The notes below the pieces were generated by a model. That model was not told the DNA's origin and ran no database searches. It saw only the letters and a list, made by a program, of their open reading frames with translations. Of a stretch of DNA of 64,000 nt, positions 38,549 to 48,014 are shown one piece after another (position 1 is the first letter of the stretch; each line of letters starts with the position of its first letter). Where the stretch lies: the NCBI RefSeq assembly GCF_900215575.1, contig NZ_OBEJ01000001.1, positions 1,006,588 to 1,070,587 on the forward strand, given 5' to 3'. Made by a program: the position numbers and the translations under genes. The DNA is from Natronoarchaeum philippinense. Lineage in GTDB: Archaea > Halobacteriota > Halobacteria > Halobacteriales > Natronoarchaeaceae.

Positions 38549-39750
38549 AACGTCGTCAGCTCGCCTTCGATCACGCGCTCGGTGACGCTCGTGACGTCGG
38601 CGAGTTCGCGGTCGACGATCTCAGTGATCTCGGCCTCGACGTCGGCGAGGTCGACGCCGTCGACGGTGACGACCCGCACGTCGGCGACGTGGGGCTCGTC
38701 GATCGGCCGGCCGATCTGACTGAGCAGGCGGATGCGCATGTCGCGGATACCGTCGACCTCCTCGACGACGGCCTCGGCGATGTCCGTCGAGAGCAGGTTG
38801 TAGATCTTCCCGATGTGGTTGACGGGGTTCTTCCCGCTGGTGGCCTCCATCGACATCGAGCGGTTGGGCGTGATCAGCCCGTTGGCGCGGTTGCCCCGGC
38901 CGACCGAGCCGTCGTCGCCCTGCTCGGCGCTCGTACCGGTCGTCGTCAGATAGATCGAGCCTTCCTCGTAGTCGTCGGCAGTGTTGACGTGGACCGAGAC
39001 CTCGCGGTCGGTGTACTCGCGCGCCAGCTCCTCGACGTGGTCGTGGACCGCCGTGACGGCTTCGTCGTACTCGTCGAGGTCGGCGATGTGCTCGTCGATC
39101 ATCGCGGCCGCGACGGTGATGTCGATCCGGTCGCCCTCGCGCTTGCCCATGATCTTCACGTCGGGGCCGAGTTCGGGGTTGGCCTCGGCGTAGGGACCGT
39201 TGAGACTGTGTTCGGCTTCGAGAACGATCTGTTCGGTCTCGGTCAGGGGAGCGTGGCCGACGCCGAAGCTCGTGTCGTTGGCCATCGGCACAGTAGTACC
39301 CTCCTCGCCGAAGACCTCCTGTAGGTCGCCGCTCCCCTCGCCGAGCTTGACGTCGATGACCACGTCGGTGCCCACGTCGAGCTGGGGAATGTTTGCTTCG
39401 AGGTACTCGCGGGCGGCTTCCAGCGCGATCGTCTCGGCGGGGATCCGGGTGCCCTCGTAGCGCTTGGTCGCGCGGCCGACGATCAGCAGATAGATCGGCT
39501 CTTGGACCTCGCCGCCGCCGAAGGCGGGCGCGGCGTTGCCGGCGACGAGCTGGGTCTCGTCGGTGTTGAAGTGAAGCACCTTGCCGACGCGGTCGATGTA
39601 CTCGCGGGCCAGCGCGCCACAGACTGCCTCAGCGATACCGTCGCAGATAGAGTCGGGGTGGCCGATCCCCTTTCGCTCGACGATTTCGACTTCCTGGTCC
39701 TCGACGGCGCGTCGGTCGATCGGCTCGACCCTGATGTTCCGCTCTGTCAT
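38545..39750 (-). CDS. mat: S-adenosylmethionine synthetase, archaeal type
   Basis: 401 aa, full length. Archaeal MAT signatures: [62 protein letters not shown] and [20 protein letters not shown] (phosphate-binding). It makes SAM from methionine and ATP. ATG at 39750. It stands alone, convergent to the small membrane protein gene. No truncation. Confidence 0.97.
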   Translation of the reverse strand: MTERNIRVEPIDRRAVEDQEVEIVERKGIGHPDSICDGIAEAVCGALAREYIDRVGKVLHFNTDETQLVAGNAAPAFGGGEVQEPIYLLIVGRATKRYEGTRIPAETIALEAAREYLEANIPQLDVGTDVVIDVKLGEGSGDLQEVFGEEGTTVPMANDTSFGVGHAPLTETEQIVLEAEHSLNGPYAEANPELGPDVKIMGKREGDRIDITVAAAMIDEHIADLDEYDEAVTAVHDHVEELAREYTDREVSVHVNTADDYEEGSIYLTTTGTSAEQGDDGSVGRGNRANGLITPNRSMSMEATSGKNPVNHIGKIYNLLSTDIAEAVVEEVDGIRDMRIRLLSQIGRPIDEPHVADVRVVTVDGVDLADVEAEITEIVDRELADVTSVTERVIEGELTTF

Positions 39751-39859
39751 TACGTCTGGATTATCTACGCCCCATTCTATAACTTGCGGAAACCAGCACC
39801 GACGAAGTCATGCTCTGCGGTTATTTCAGAGGCGCCGAGATGCCGTCTCCGGACGCCAT

Positions 39860-40417
39860 TCACGCCGCGTCGTCGGCCAACAACAGCCCGAGATACGACG
39901 TTCGGATCTGCTCGTCGGCGTCCAGTCCGAGGTCGTCGAGCAGGTCGCGGGCGCCGTCGCGGGCTTCGGCGATATCGCCGCTCTCGCGCTCGGTCTCGAC
40001 CTCGACGAACTCGCCCAGCCCGTCGACGGCGTCGAGCGTGACGTGATACCCGTCGAGTTCGTACACCGTCCGGTCTTTCTCGACGGTCGCGGCCGGCTCG
40101 AACCCCAGACGCTCGAAGATTTCGGTCGCCGTGTCGCCCGCGTCGACGCCGGTCTCGAACTCCTCGCGCGATTTCGATTCGGCGTCCAGCAGCGGTCCCT
40201 TGTAGGTGATCCGGGCCTCGGCGTCGGCGCCGTCGGCGTCCAGATCGCGGACGCGACGGACGCGAAGGGCCTCGTCGGTCTCGGCGAACTCCCGGTGGGG
40301 CGCGTCGAAGTAGGTGTCGACCTGCCTGACGCGTGTCTGCTTGCCGGCGTCCAGCGCTGCCAGCCGACTGCGGACGGCGTCGTGGTCGGCCCGGACTTTG
40401 ATCTCGACTTCGTACAT
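39860..40417 (-). CDS. cyaB: Class IV adenylate cyclase-like CYTH protein, 185 aa
   Basis: ATG at 40417 gives MYEVEIKVRADHD, the ExExK start of the CYTH fold. Further acidic and basic tunnel residues are seen in RQVDTYFDAP, EALRVRRVRD, ARITYKGPL and GEFVEVETE. CyaB/thiamine-triphosphatase-like enzymes act on triphosphates. In archaea the real substrate is uncertain, so adenylate cyclase activity is a family name rather than a proven role. Confidence 0.88.
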   Translation of the reverse strand: MYEVEIKVRADHDAVRSRLAALDAGKQTRVRQVDTYFDAPHREFAETDEALRVRRVRDLDADGADAEARITYKGPLLDAESKSREEFETGVDAGDTATEIFERLGFEPAATVEKDRTVYELDGYHVTLDAVDGLGEFVEVETERESGDIAEARDGARDLLDDLGLDADEQIRTSYLGLLLADDAA

Positions 40418-40504
40418 GCTCGAAGCCGAGCGGCGTCGGACCAAAAGTCCCCCGCCCGGGTCCAAAACGTGATTGTTTTAAGCCGAACGGGCGAGGTAGG
40501 AGGT

Positions 40505-41446
40505 ATGAGCGACAACGAGGAGGCCGAAGCGGCCGAGACCGAGGAGGCCGAGGAAGAAGCACAGAGCGGACTCCAGAACGGCGACTTCGTCCGTCTGGCG
40601 TACACCGCCCGCACCGTCGAGAGCGACCAGCTCGTCGACACGACCGACCCCGAGGTCGCCGAGGAAGAGGGCGTCGACGACCAGCAACAGACGTTCGAGC
40701 CCCGCGTGATCGTGCTGGGCGAGGGCCACATCTTCGGCGCCGTCGAGGACGACCTCGTCGGACGGGAAGCCGGCGACGAGGGATCGGTCACCGTCCCCGG
40801 CGAGGAAGCCTTCGGCGAGCGCGACCCCGACGAGGTCCGCACCATCAGCGCCGACAAGATCCCGGAGGACGACCGTTACCCCGGCGCTCACGTCGATGTC
40901 GACGGCGAGCACGGCCACGTCGAAGCGATCATCGGCGGCCGCGCACGCGTCGACTTCAACCACCCGCTGGCAGGGCAGGACATCGACTACGACTACGAGA
41001 TCCTCGACGAGGTCGACGACCGCGTCGAGCAGGCCAAGGGCCTGATCGGCATGTACGTCGACGCCGACCTCGAGATGTGGATCGAGACCGAAGAAGAGGA
41101 AGAAGAAGTCGTCGTCGAGTCCGACGATGACGACGAGGACGCCGAGCCCGAGACGGAAACCGAGACCGTCGAGAAGGAGACGCTGTACGTCGAGTCGACG
41201 CCCCAGCTTGCGATGAACCAGCAGTGGATGTTCTCCAAGCAGCAGATCGCACAGGACGTCACCGAGAAGCTCGACCTCGACCGGATCATCGTCCAAGAGA
41301 CGCTGGGCGAGGGCGCCGGTATGATGGGCGGCATGGGCGGCATGATGGGCGGCGGCATGGGCGGCGGCGACATCGAGGACGCCCTCGAGGACGCCGACGT
41401 CGACGCCGACGAGATCGTCGACGAGCTCGAAGACGTCGACGAGTAA
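40505..41446 (+). CDS. FKBP-type peptidyl-prolyl isomerase (SlyD-like), 313 aa
   Basis: ATG at 40505 fits GTTTTAAG near 40474-40480, leaderless. The FKBP domain is at about 22-90 (NGDFVRLAYTARTVES, then RVIVLGEGHIFGAVEDDLVG) with an insert-in-flap domain (FGERDPDEVRTISADKIPED; VDFNHPLAGQ is the SlyD signature). The C-terminal part is long and acidic. It ends in a Met/Gly-rich stretch (MMGGMGGMMGGGMGGG) that resembles chaperonin tails. It folds proteins and may bind metal or unfolded chains by the tail. Confidence 0.93.
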   Translation: MSDNEEAEAAETEEAEEEAQSGLQNGDFVRLAYTARTVESDQLVDTTDPEVAEEEGVDDQQQTFEPRVIVLGEGHIFGAVEDDLVGREAGDEGSVTVPGEEAFGERDPDEVRTISADKIPEDDRYPGAHVDVDGEHGHVEAIIGGRARVDFNHPLAGQDIDYDYEILDEVDDRVEQAKGLIGMYVDADLEMWIETEEEEEEVVVESDDDDEDAEPETETETVEKETLYVESTPQLAMNQQWMFSKQQIAQDVTEKLDLDRIIVQETLGEGAGMMGGMGGMMGGGMGGGDIEDALEDADVDADEIVDELEDVDE

Positions 41447-41466
41447 GTCGGACCCGAATCAGGGCG

Positions 41467-41518
41467 GACGCCGACGGTCGGCGTCACTCCGAGACGACAC
41501 CACAACACCCCACTTTTT
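41467..41518 (+). terminator. Hairpin and T-run after FKBP gene
   Basis: GACGCCGA (41467-41474), loop CGG, TCGGCGTC (41478-41485), then CTTTTT at 41513-41518. It sits 20 bp after the stop, between convergent genes. T-runs alone can terminate archaeal transcription, and the hairpin may help. Confidence 0.4.
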
Positions 41519-41589
41519 GACTGCAATCGACGGCAACAGCGGCTGCGCTGTCGGTCGTCGTTGCGCGAGTAACAGACCAATACCGCCGA

Positions 41590-42216
41590 TCAGGCGATGT
41601 CGCGGCTGGTGTCGATATCGACCTGGTCCTGCATCTCTAACTTGATCGTCTCGGTGAGCGCCTGTCCGCCCCGGAACTTCGGCACCGAGAGGCGATTTTC
41701 GACATCGGTCCCGCGAACCGTCGTGGTCAGGTCGAAGACGATGTCGGCCATGTGCTGGGTGGTATCTCGGTTGTCCGGCGGTGAGTCGCCGTCGAGACAG
41801 TGCAGAATGGCCAGCGAGCCGGTGTTGACCATGTGGTTCTGCAGGTCGTTCAGAAAGTTGCGATAGCGGCTGCGCTCGCGCCGTTCGAGCACGTCGACGG
41901 GGTCGATAATCAGGTTCGCCCCCTCCGGAAGCGCTCGGATGAGTCGGTTGGCCTGATCGAGCGGTTCGCTGCCGCTGATGTCCCGAACCGTCGGGCTTCC
42001 GGTCGGTGCCGAGGTGGCCTCGATGGCGTCCCGAACGGCCTGATCGGAGCGCTGGGTCGTCAGGTACAGCGATCCGCGGGCGGCGGTGAGTTGGTACAAC
42101 AGGAGTTCGGACTGGCTCGCCGGCGACGCGGTAAACGCGATGATGCTCCCCGGCGGGATCCCTCCGTCCAGTTTCCGGTCGAGGACATCGATCCCGGTGT
42201 CCAGTCGCCCCTCCAT
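41590..42216 (-). CDS. RecA/KaiC-like protein with degenerate P-loop, 208 aa
   Basis: ATG at 42216 (MEGRLDTGIDVLDRKLDGGI) is favoured by AATTATG near 42247-42253. It has the RAD55/KaiC start TGIDVLDRKLDGGIPPGS, but the Walker A position reads FTASPASQSELLL with no Gly-Lys-Thr, so ATP binding is doubtful. Walker B-like ANLIIDPVDVLER is present. It overlaps no other gene and lies next to a ParA/MinD-type ATPase on the same strand. It may be a non-catalytic regulator or adaptor. Confidence 0.82.
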   Translation of the reverse strand: MEGRLDTGIDVLDRKLDGGIPPGSIIAFTASPASQSELLLYQLTAARGSLYLTTQRSDQAVRDAIEATSAPTGSPTVRDISGSEPLDQANRLIRALPEGANLIIDPVDVLERRERSRYRNFLNDLQNHMVNTGSLAILHCLDGDSPPDNRDTTQHMADIVFDLTTTVRGTDVENRLSVPKFRGGQALTETIKLEMQDQVDIDTSRDIA

Positions 42217-42314
42217 GCGTTCGACCGATGTACGCCTGAATGCCACATAATTGTTTGCCCTGTCGGCGATTCGTTCCGCCCCCATCACGATTCATACAAC
42301 CCGCACCGAGGCCA

Positions 42315-43028
42315 TCAGTACCCGTCGTGGGAGTGGAGCCGGCGTTGAACACCGATGTTCGTCCCGTTTGGAGGAGAAACGGGTATCTCGTCAGCCAAGT
42401 CCGCGAACGCTTGTCGGACGGCGGCGTCGTCGAGCGGCGAGGACGACTCGGGCACCGGAACCAGTTGCTCGGTGCCGAGCAGTCGCCTCGCCCCCGGCGG
42501 AATCGAACCGGCCGCGGTGAGGGCAGCGCCGAGAATCGGCGTCCCGAGTGCATCTGCCATCGCGGCGGTCTTAGCGGCGTCGCGCAGGCTATCGGGCGTC
42601 GCCGTCGACACGAGCACGACGCCGTCGGCCAGTCCTAGGGGCCGTGCGGCGTCGCGGCCGGCGCCAGCCGGGCAGTCGACCAGTACCGGTGAGCGAGCCG
42701 TGCGCTCGCGCAGGGCCGCGAAGGTGGCGTCGACGCGGGGCGACTCCTCGCCTGTCGGAGCCGGCAGGACGCCGATGGCCGGTTCGCCGACGAACTGCGC
42801 GATGGCGTCCGGACGGTCGCCGTCACGAACGGCCGCGATCGACGGCGATGGCCCAGCGCCCGCGAGCGCGTGGAGGTTTGGCATGTCCCAGTCGGCGTCG
42901 GCGACGAGCGGCGTCGCCCCGCCCCGGTCCGCGAGCGCGCGAGCCAGCGCTACCGTCGTCGTGGTCTTTCCACAGCCGCCCTTGCCGCCGGCGATCGCTA
43001 TCACGTCGGGGCTGGTGCGGCATCGCAC
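42315..43028 (-). CDS. ParA/MinD-family ATPase, 237 aa
   Basis: The deviant Walker A GGKGGCGKTTTTVAL (K21, with the signature upstream Lys) and the DADWDMPNL strand place it in the MinD/ParA group. VLVDCPAGAGRDAA is Walker B-like. No C-terminal membrane-targeting helix of the MinD kind is visible. Such proteins position plasmids, chemoreceptors or surface machines. The stand-alone copy and the neighbouring KaiC-like gene suggest a sensory or positioning pair. Confidence 0.88.
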   Translation of the reverse strand: MRCRTSPDVIAIAGGKGGCGKTTTTVALARALADRGGATPLVADADWDMPNLHALAGAGPSPSIAAVRDGDRPDAIAQFVGEPAIGVLPAPTGEESPRVDATFAALRERTARSPVLVDCPAGAGRDAARPLGLADGVVLVSTATPDSLRDAAKTAAMADALGTPILGAALTAAGSIPPGARRLLGTEQLVPVPESSSPLDDAAVRQAFADLADEIPVSPPNGTNIGVQRRLHSHDGY

Positions 43029-43043
43029 AAAAACGTCCGGCGG

Positions 43044-45812
43044 CTACTCGTCGGCCTCGGCTCCGCTTCGCTCGGGGACGCCGTCGCCGATCTCGGAGAC
43101 GACGCGCTCGTGGAACGCCCGGAGTACGGCGCTTTCGTCCTCGGCGAGGACGACATCGCTGGCCATCAGGGTTGCGAGGCCGAACGCGCGCGGCGAGGGC
43201 GAGTCGACCGACCGGCGGACGACCTCGATCTCGCCCGAGCCGATGCCGTCGAGGACGGTCTCGATCCCGGCGAGGTTCAGTTTGTCTTCGAGGATCTCTC
43301 GGTAGGTTTCCTCGATGACGGCGAAGTCGTCCAAGTCCTCGGCGAACCCGAGCAGCATCTCGCTGGAGACCTGTTGCTGGCTGGCGGATTTCTCGGTTCC
43401 CTTGTAGCGCTTGAGGATCAGCAGCGATCGGGTGGCGTTGATCCGGAAGTATCGCTGGAGCAGGTCGGTTCCGTCGAGACTGGCCCGGAGGAGGTCACGC
43501 GCGTCGTCGGGGGCGGTGTCTTCGAGAATGCCGCGCACGTCGACCTTGCGGTTCAGCGGCATCGAGAGCGTGAAGCCGTTGTCCGCGACCGCGACCGACA
43601 CGTTGGCGTTGGTCGCCTGCGCGCAGCGGTAGGCGAGCAGGCGCGAGAGCCCCTCGTTGAACCGGCGGCCGTAGTTCGAGTGGACGTAGTAGTTGCGCTC
43701 GTACTCCTCGCGGTCGCGCTCGACCTCGATCGAGAGCCGATCGGGCGTGCTGATGCTCTCTACGCCGGCGTAGCGGATCTGCTGGTCGAACATCCGGGCG
43801 AGCGCGCGGACGCTGTCGTCGTCCAGCGGGAAGGTTCGGAGCCAGCGCCGGACGGCCGCCGCGCCGCCCGCGTCGTAACGGTCGAGGAGTTCACCCTGAA
43901 AATCGAGGACCTCGCGCCCGAGATCGTATGCCAGCGGGAGCCGTTCGGAGTACCACGAGGGCACCGTCGGCGCCGCCGCCGTCCGGTCGACGTACACTTT
44001 CGATCCACGGCGATAGCGGTACTCGAAGTTGTCGCCGCCGAGGACGAACACGTCGCCGGCTTCGAGCGTGTCGAGGTACTCCTCGTCGAGTTGGCCGACC
44101 CACTCGTCGCTCGCGCGGGTGAACACGTCGCAGCTAAAGGAATCGGGGATCGTCCCGATGTTGGTCATGTAGATGACCCGCGCGAGGCGGCCGCGCTTGC
44201 CGATCAGGTCCTCGCCGACCGGGAACTCCTCGTAGTGGTGCTCGCCGTCGGGCGGATCGTTCGCGTCCCGCCAGATCTTCGCGTACACGTTCCGGTCTTC
44301 CAGTCCCTCGTAGTCGGCCGTGAGATACCGTGCGAGCTGTTCCCAGTCGGCGTCGTCGTAGTTCCGGTACGGGTAGGCCCGTCGGAGCACGTCGACGACT
44401 TCGCTCTCCGGGCGGATCTCTGCGATCGCCATGCCGTAGACCTGCTGGGCGGCCACGTCTTGGGGGTTCTCGGGAATCGAGACGCCGTCGACGAAGCCCT
44501 CCTCGGCCGTCTTGAGCATCACGGCGCACTCGACGAGTTCGTCGCGGTCGAGCGCGATCACCCGGCCCGTCACCGTCTCGCCGACGCGGTGTCCCGCCCG
44601 CCCGACGCGCTGGAGCAGAGCGGCGACGGATTTCGGGCTACCGACCTGCACGACCAGATCGACGTGGGGCATGTCGATGCCGAGTTCGAGACTCGTCGAG
44701 GACGTTACCACGTCGAGCGAGCCGTCTTTGAGCCGCTGCTCGACATCTTCGCGGACATCCTTCGAGAGGCTGCCGTGGTGGCACGCGGAGTTGTCCTCGT
44801 CGTAGCCATCGAAGCGCTCGCGCAGGTTGTGGAGGATGCGCTCGGCGCCCGAGCGCGTGTTGGCGAACACGAGCGTGTTGGTGTGCTCGCCGATCTGCTC
44901 GTGGAGGCGCTCGTAGAAGCGATCCTGCACGACATCTCGGGGCGTGTGGATCAGGTCGTCGGTCGGACACTGGAGTTCGATGTCGAACTCGCGGGCGAAG
45001 CGGGCGTCGACGATCTCGTAGTCGCGTGGCGGCCCGCCCGGGCACTCGCGGCCGACGAGGAACTCCGCGACATCTTCCAGCGGCTCGATCGTCGCCGAGC
45101 AGCCGATCCGCGTCGGCGAGGTCTCGGCGAGCGCTTCGAGGCGTTCGAGGCTGACCGAGAGGTGGGTGCCGCGCTTGCCCGCCGCCAGCGAGTGGATCTC
45201 GTCGACGACGACGTACTCGACGGTGCGAAGCTTCTCTCGGAACTTCGGCGAGTTGAGCAGGATTGCGAGCGTCTCCGGCGTCGTGTTGAGGATGTGCGGC
45301 GTCTCCTCTAGCATCTTCCGGCGCTCGCTATCGGACGTGTCGCCGTGGCGAATCGCGTGGCGAATGCGGTCGACAGCGGCGGCGTCGCCCGCATCGCCGT
45401 GACGCCGCGCCGCAATCTCGCGGACGCCCTCCAGTGGTTCGGTGAGATTCCGATGGATGTCGTTGGCCAGCGACTTCAGCGGCGAAACGTAGAGGCAGTA
45501 GACCGAGTTGTCGAGGCCGCTCTCGCGCTCGCGGCGGAACAGTTCGTTGATGATCGCAGTAAAACTCGCCAAGGTCTTGCCACTGCCCGTGGGCGCACAG
45601 ATCAGCGCGTTGTCGCCCTCGTGAATCAGCGGGACGGCGCGCTCTTGGGGTGGCGTAAAGAAGCCCTCGTTTTCCTCGACGTACGCGCCAAACTGGTCGA
45701 TCCACCACTCCTGTACGGAGGGTTCGAGCAGATCGAGAACCTCGCCGTCGGCGACTGCGTCGGGAGATGCATCGACACCGGCTCCCGATTCGAGCCGCTC
45801 TCTCCATCCCAT
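43044..45812 (-). CDS. lhr: Lhr-family ATP-dependent helicase, 922 aa
   Basis: Superfamily 2 helicase: CAPTGSGKT (K79), SPLKSLANDI (Ia), NTTPETLAI (Ib), VVDEIHSL (D204-H207), GCSATIEPLEDVA (III), LVFANTRSGAERILHNL (IV) and VQRVGRAGHRVGE-type motif VI (LLQRVGRAGHR). A winged-helix and Lhr-core C-terminal region follow. Length fits the archaeal Lhr-Core form (about 900). It is thought to unwind forked or hybrid nucleic acids in repair. No C-terminal extension of bacterial Lhr is present. Confidence 0.94.
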   Translation of the reverse strand: MGWRERLESGAGVDASPDAVADGEVLDLLEPSVQEWWIDQFGAYVEENEGFFTPPQERAVPLIHEGDNALICAPTGSGKTLASFTAIINELFRRERESGLDNSVYCLYVSPLKSLANDIHRNLTEPLEGVREIAARRHGDAGDAAAVDRIRHAIRHGDTSDSERRKMLEETPHILNTTPETLAILLNSPKFREKLRTVEYVVVDEIHSLAAGKRGTHLSVSLERLEALAETSPTRIGCSATIEPLEDVAEFLVGRECPGGPPRDYEIVDARFAREFDIELQCPTDDLIHTPRDVVQDRFYERLHEQIGEHTNTLVFANTRSGAERILHNLRERFDGYDEDNSACHHGSLSKDVREDVEQRLKDGSLDVVTSSTSLELGIDMPHVDLVVQVGSPKSVAALLQRVGRAGHRVGETVTGRVIALDRDELVECAVMLKTAEEGFVDGVSIPENPQDVAAQQVYGMAIAEIRPESEVVDVLRRAYPYRNYDDADWEQLARYLTADYEGLEDRNVYAKIWRDANDPPDGEHHYEEFPVGEDLIGKRGRLARVIYMTNIGTIPDSFSCDVFTRASDEWVGQLDEEYLDTLEAGDVFVLGGDNFEYRYRRGSKVYVDRTAAAPTVPSWYSERLPLAYDLGREVLDFQGELLDRYDAGGAAAVRRWLRTFPLDDDSVRALARMFDQQIRYAGVESISTPDRLSIEVERDREEYERNYYVHSNYGRRFNEGLSRLLAYRCAQATNANVSVAVADNGFTLSMPLNRKVDVRGILEDTAPDDARDLLRASLDGTDLLQRYFRINATRSLLILKRYKGTEKSASQQQVSSEMLLGFAEDLDDFAVIEETYREILEDKLNLAGIETVLDGIGSGEIEVVRRSVDSPSPRAFGLATLMASDVVLAEDESAVLRAFHERVVSEIGDGVPERSGAEADE

Positions 45813-45893
45813 CGAGGGGTACTCAGGACCAGTTACCTAAGTGCGTTTGGTCCCGGATTCTCGAACACGACGCGCGTACCGCCCGCTGGCGGG

Positions 45894-46247
45894 TTACTCG
45901 TCGGCGTCTTCGTCGGCGTCTTGTCCGCCCCGAACCATCGCTTGGCCCGCCTCGGCCCCGTTCTGGGTTTCGAGGCGACGCTCGATCAGCGCCTCGAAGT
46001 CGGGCGTCGAGTCGTACTCGTCCCGACAGCGCAGCGCGACGCGGCCGCTGTCGGTGACCTCGTACAGCCCCGACCGCTCGGCCGGCCCGATCTTGCGGAC
46101 CAGTCCGTAGTCGTCGAGCACCGGCAGCCGATTGTTGACGTTCTTACGGCTCTTGCCGGTGATCTGGGCCAGATTCGGCGCGACGTTTCGCCCGTAGGCG
46201 TGTAGTGCTTCGAGAATCAGGAAATCTGTGGGTTGGCGAAGTTTCAC
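45894..46247 (-). CDS. PhiH1-repressor-like / MarR-type winged helix, 117 aa
   Basis: KLRQPTDFLILEALHAYGRN, KSRKNVNNRLPVLDDYGLVR and the wing SGLYEVTDSGRVALRC show a haloarchaeal wHTH of the phiH1 repressor group. The C-terminal 35 residues are disordered and acidic. It is a chromosomal copy and could be a regulator of nearby genes or a relic of an older element. The long AT-rich upstream region is a fit place for an autoregulatory operator. Confidence 0.8.
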   Translation of the reverse strand: MKLRQPTDFLILEALHAYGRNVAPNLAQITGKSRKNVNNRLPVLDDYGLVRKIGPAERSGLYEVTDSGRVALRCRDEYDSTPDFEALIERRLETQNGAEAGQAMVRGGQDADEDADE

Positions 46248-46496
46248 GATATCGCTCCCTGTAGATAGGTAGGATCCGCTTCTGATAAGTAACCTCCCCT
46301 TTTGTGCTGAGGGTTCCGGTCAAAATATAAAACCGATGGTTATTGCCATCGGTAATTATAAGTGGCGATCGACAAATAGTAACAGCGCGGTCGGCGTCGC
46401 AACGAGAAATCGACGCGTTCGGACGGTAAGCGCCTCCGACCGCGAGGACGGTCATGTCAGAGAACCGGATCAGATGGCGACCAGCCAGGAGGAACT
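46248..46496. other. Intergenic region (wHTH gene / histidine kinase)
   Basis: 249 bp and AT-rich in 46265-46385. It contains a possible operator palindrome around AACCGATGGTTATTGCCATCGGT (CCGATGG and CCATCGG arms at 46330-46354) and TATA-like AATTATAAG. A Shine-Dalgarno GGAGG (46487-46491) precedes the GTG at 46497. Confidence 0.5.
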
Positions 46497-47915
46497 GTGA
46501 CCGAGCAGACATCAGCTGAGGGGTGCTCAGCCGCGGGCAACAGCGATCGACGAGTGTCCGCGGTGCGCGTCGCAGTCACCACTGGCACCGACGGCGCAGA
46601 GCGAATTGCGTCGATGGTCTCCGAGGAGTGTGCCGTGTCGGTTCGAGCGCCCGACAGCGACGCCGATGTCGACCTCTGGATTGCCGACGAGCGAACCGTC
46701 GAGAAAATCGACGCTCGCACGGACGCCGGGACCGACCCGGCAATCGTGCTCGTCACCGACGACGGGAGAGTTCCGACCGACTGCTCGCCGGAGGTCGACG
46801 ACATCGTGGCGCGCCCACTTCGAACGTCGGTCGTGCGGCGCCGCATCGAAACCGTACTCGATGCGCACGCCCTGCGGACGGGCGGACGCGCCGACCGCGT
46901 CGAGATTGACTGCGTCGCCCACCCCGTGGTCGCGGCACGCATCGAGGCCGGCGAGCGGATCGTACAGTCAGTCAACGACGCCTTCGAGGACGTGTTCGGC
47001 TACGACGCCGACGCCGTCGTCGGCGACAGCCTCGCGGAGTGGGTCGCCCGGCCGGACGACCGGGCGGCGGTGCGAGAACTGGTGAACCATGTCAGGGATG
47101 GGGACGCCATCGAGCGAGTCTGTCGGCGCGAGACGGCGACCGGCCACCGCCAGATGCGGGTCAAAATGCACCCGTCGTCCGAGCGGGGAACCGACGTGCT
47201 CGTCTGCTACGACGACATCACGAGCGAACGCCGCCGAAAGCAGCAAGTGCAGGTTCTCAACAGGGTCCTGCGGCACAACCTCCGAAACACGATGAACGTG
47301 ATACTGGGCAACGCGGACGTGCTGAACGAGCGCGTCGACGGCCCAGTCGCAGCCGAGGCCACCGAGACGATCGAAGCCGCCGCGAACGATCTCGTCAAAC
47401 TCGGTGAGACGGCGAGTTCGCTGCAGACTGCCCGTGAGGAACGGGAACGGCGAGTGCTCGAAGCGACTTGTCTCGTCGACCGTGTGAGGACGCAACTGCG
47501 CCGCGAACTACCAAGGGTCGACTTGCGCATCGAAGCGGCCGAGAGCTGTCCGGTCCTCGCTGACGCCCACCTCGAAACCGCCGTTCGGGAGCTGTGCGAG
47601 AACGCCGCCCGGTACGCCGGCGCTGATGGTCCGATCGTCGTCAGCATCGACCGACGTGGCAACTGGACCCAAATCAGCGTCCGCGACAGCGGCCCCGGGC
47701 TTCCCGAGACGGAGCGGGCAGTGCTGCGCGGCGACGAGGAGACGCCGCTGGAACACGGCAGCGGGCTGGGACTGTGGATCGTCAACTGGATCGTCACCAG
47801 CCTCGGCGGCGAAATCGCGGTCGAAGACGCCGAGCCGACCGGGACGGTCGTGACGCTGTCGTTGCCTGCGGGGCCACACCGCTCCGATCGGCCACCGAGC
47901 GACGCCTGCCACTGA
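46497..47915 (+). CDS. PAS-domain histidine kinase, 472 aa
   Basis: GTG at 46497 follows a GGAGG site. The first 125 residues look like a receiver- or sensor-like alpha/beta domain (VRVAVTTGTDGAERI, then PAIVLVTDDGRVPTDCSPEV). A PAS domain follows at about 145-245 (IVQSVNDAFEDVFGYDADAV). The H-box RHNLRNTMNVILGNADVL (H260) and N/G boxes (ELCENAARYA, DSGPGLPE, GSGLGLWIVNWI) complete a kinase core. No TM, so it senses inside the cell. Its regulator partner is not adjacent. Confidence 0.9.
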   Translation: MTEQTSAEGCSAAGNSDRRVSAVRVAVTTGTDGAERIASMVSEECAVSVRAPDSDADVDLWIADERTVEKIDARTDAGTDPAIVLVTDDGRVPTDCSPEVDDIVARPLRTSVVRRRIETVLDAHALRTGGRADRVEIDCVAHPVVAARIEAGERIVQSVNDAFEDVFGYDADAVVGDSLAEWVARPDDRAAVRELVNHVRDGDAIERVCRRETATGHRQMRVKMHPSSERGTDVLVCYDDITSERRRKQQVQVLNRVLRHNLRNTMNVILGNADVLNERVDGPVAAEATETIEAAANDLVKLGETASSLQTAREERERRVLEATCLVDRVRTQLRRELPRVDLRIEAAESCPVLADAHLETAVRELCENAARYAGADGPIVVSIDRRGNWTQISVRDSGPGLPETERAVLRGDEETPLEHGSGLGLWIVNWIVTSLGGEIAVEDAEPTGTVVTLSLPAGPHRSDRPPSDACH

Positions 47916-48014
47916 CTCGTCGTCTCACTTCCCGGTACATTTATTCGCGCAGTGCGCGTTAGCTACGTCTCGAATGGTCGGGACAGGCGGTTCTCGACGG
48001 GGGGAGTCCGAATC

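Noticed and set aside
42870-45311. Open frame of 813 codons opposite lhr
   Set aside because: The helicase motifs of the minus strand are complete. The antisense frame has no domain.
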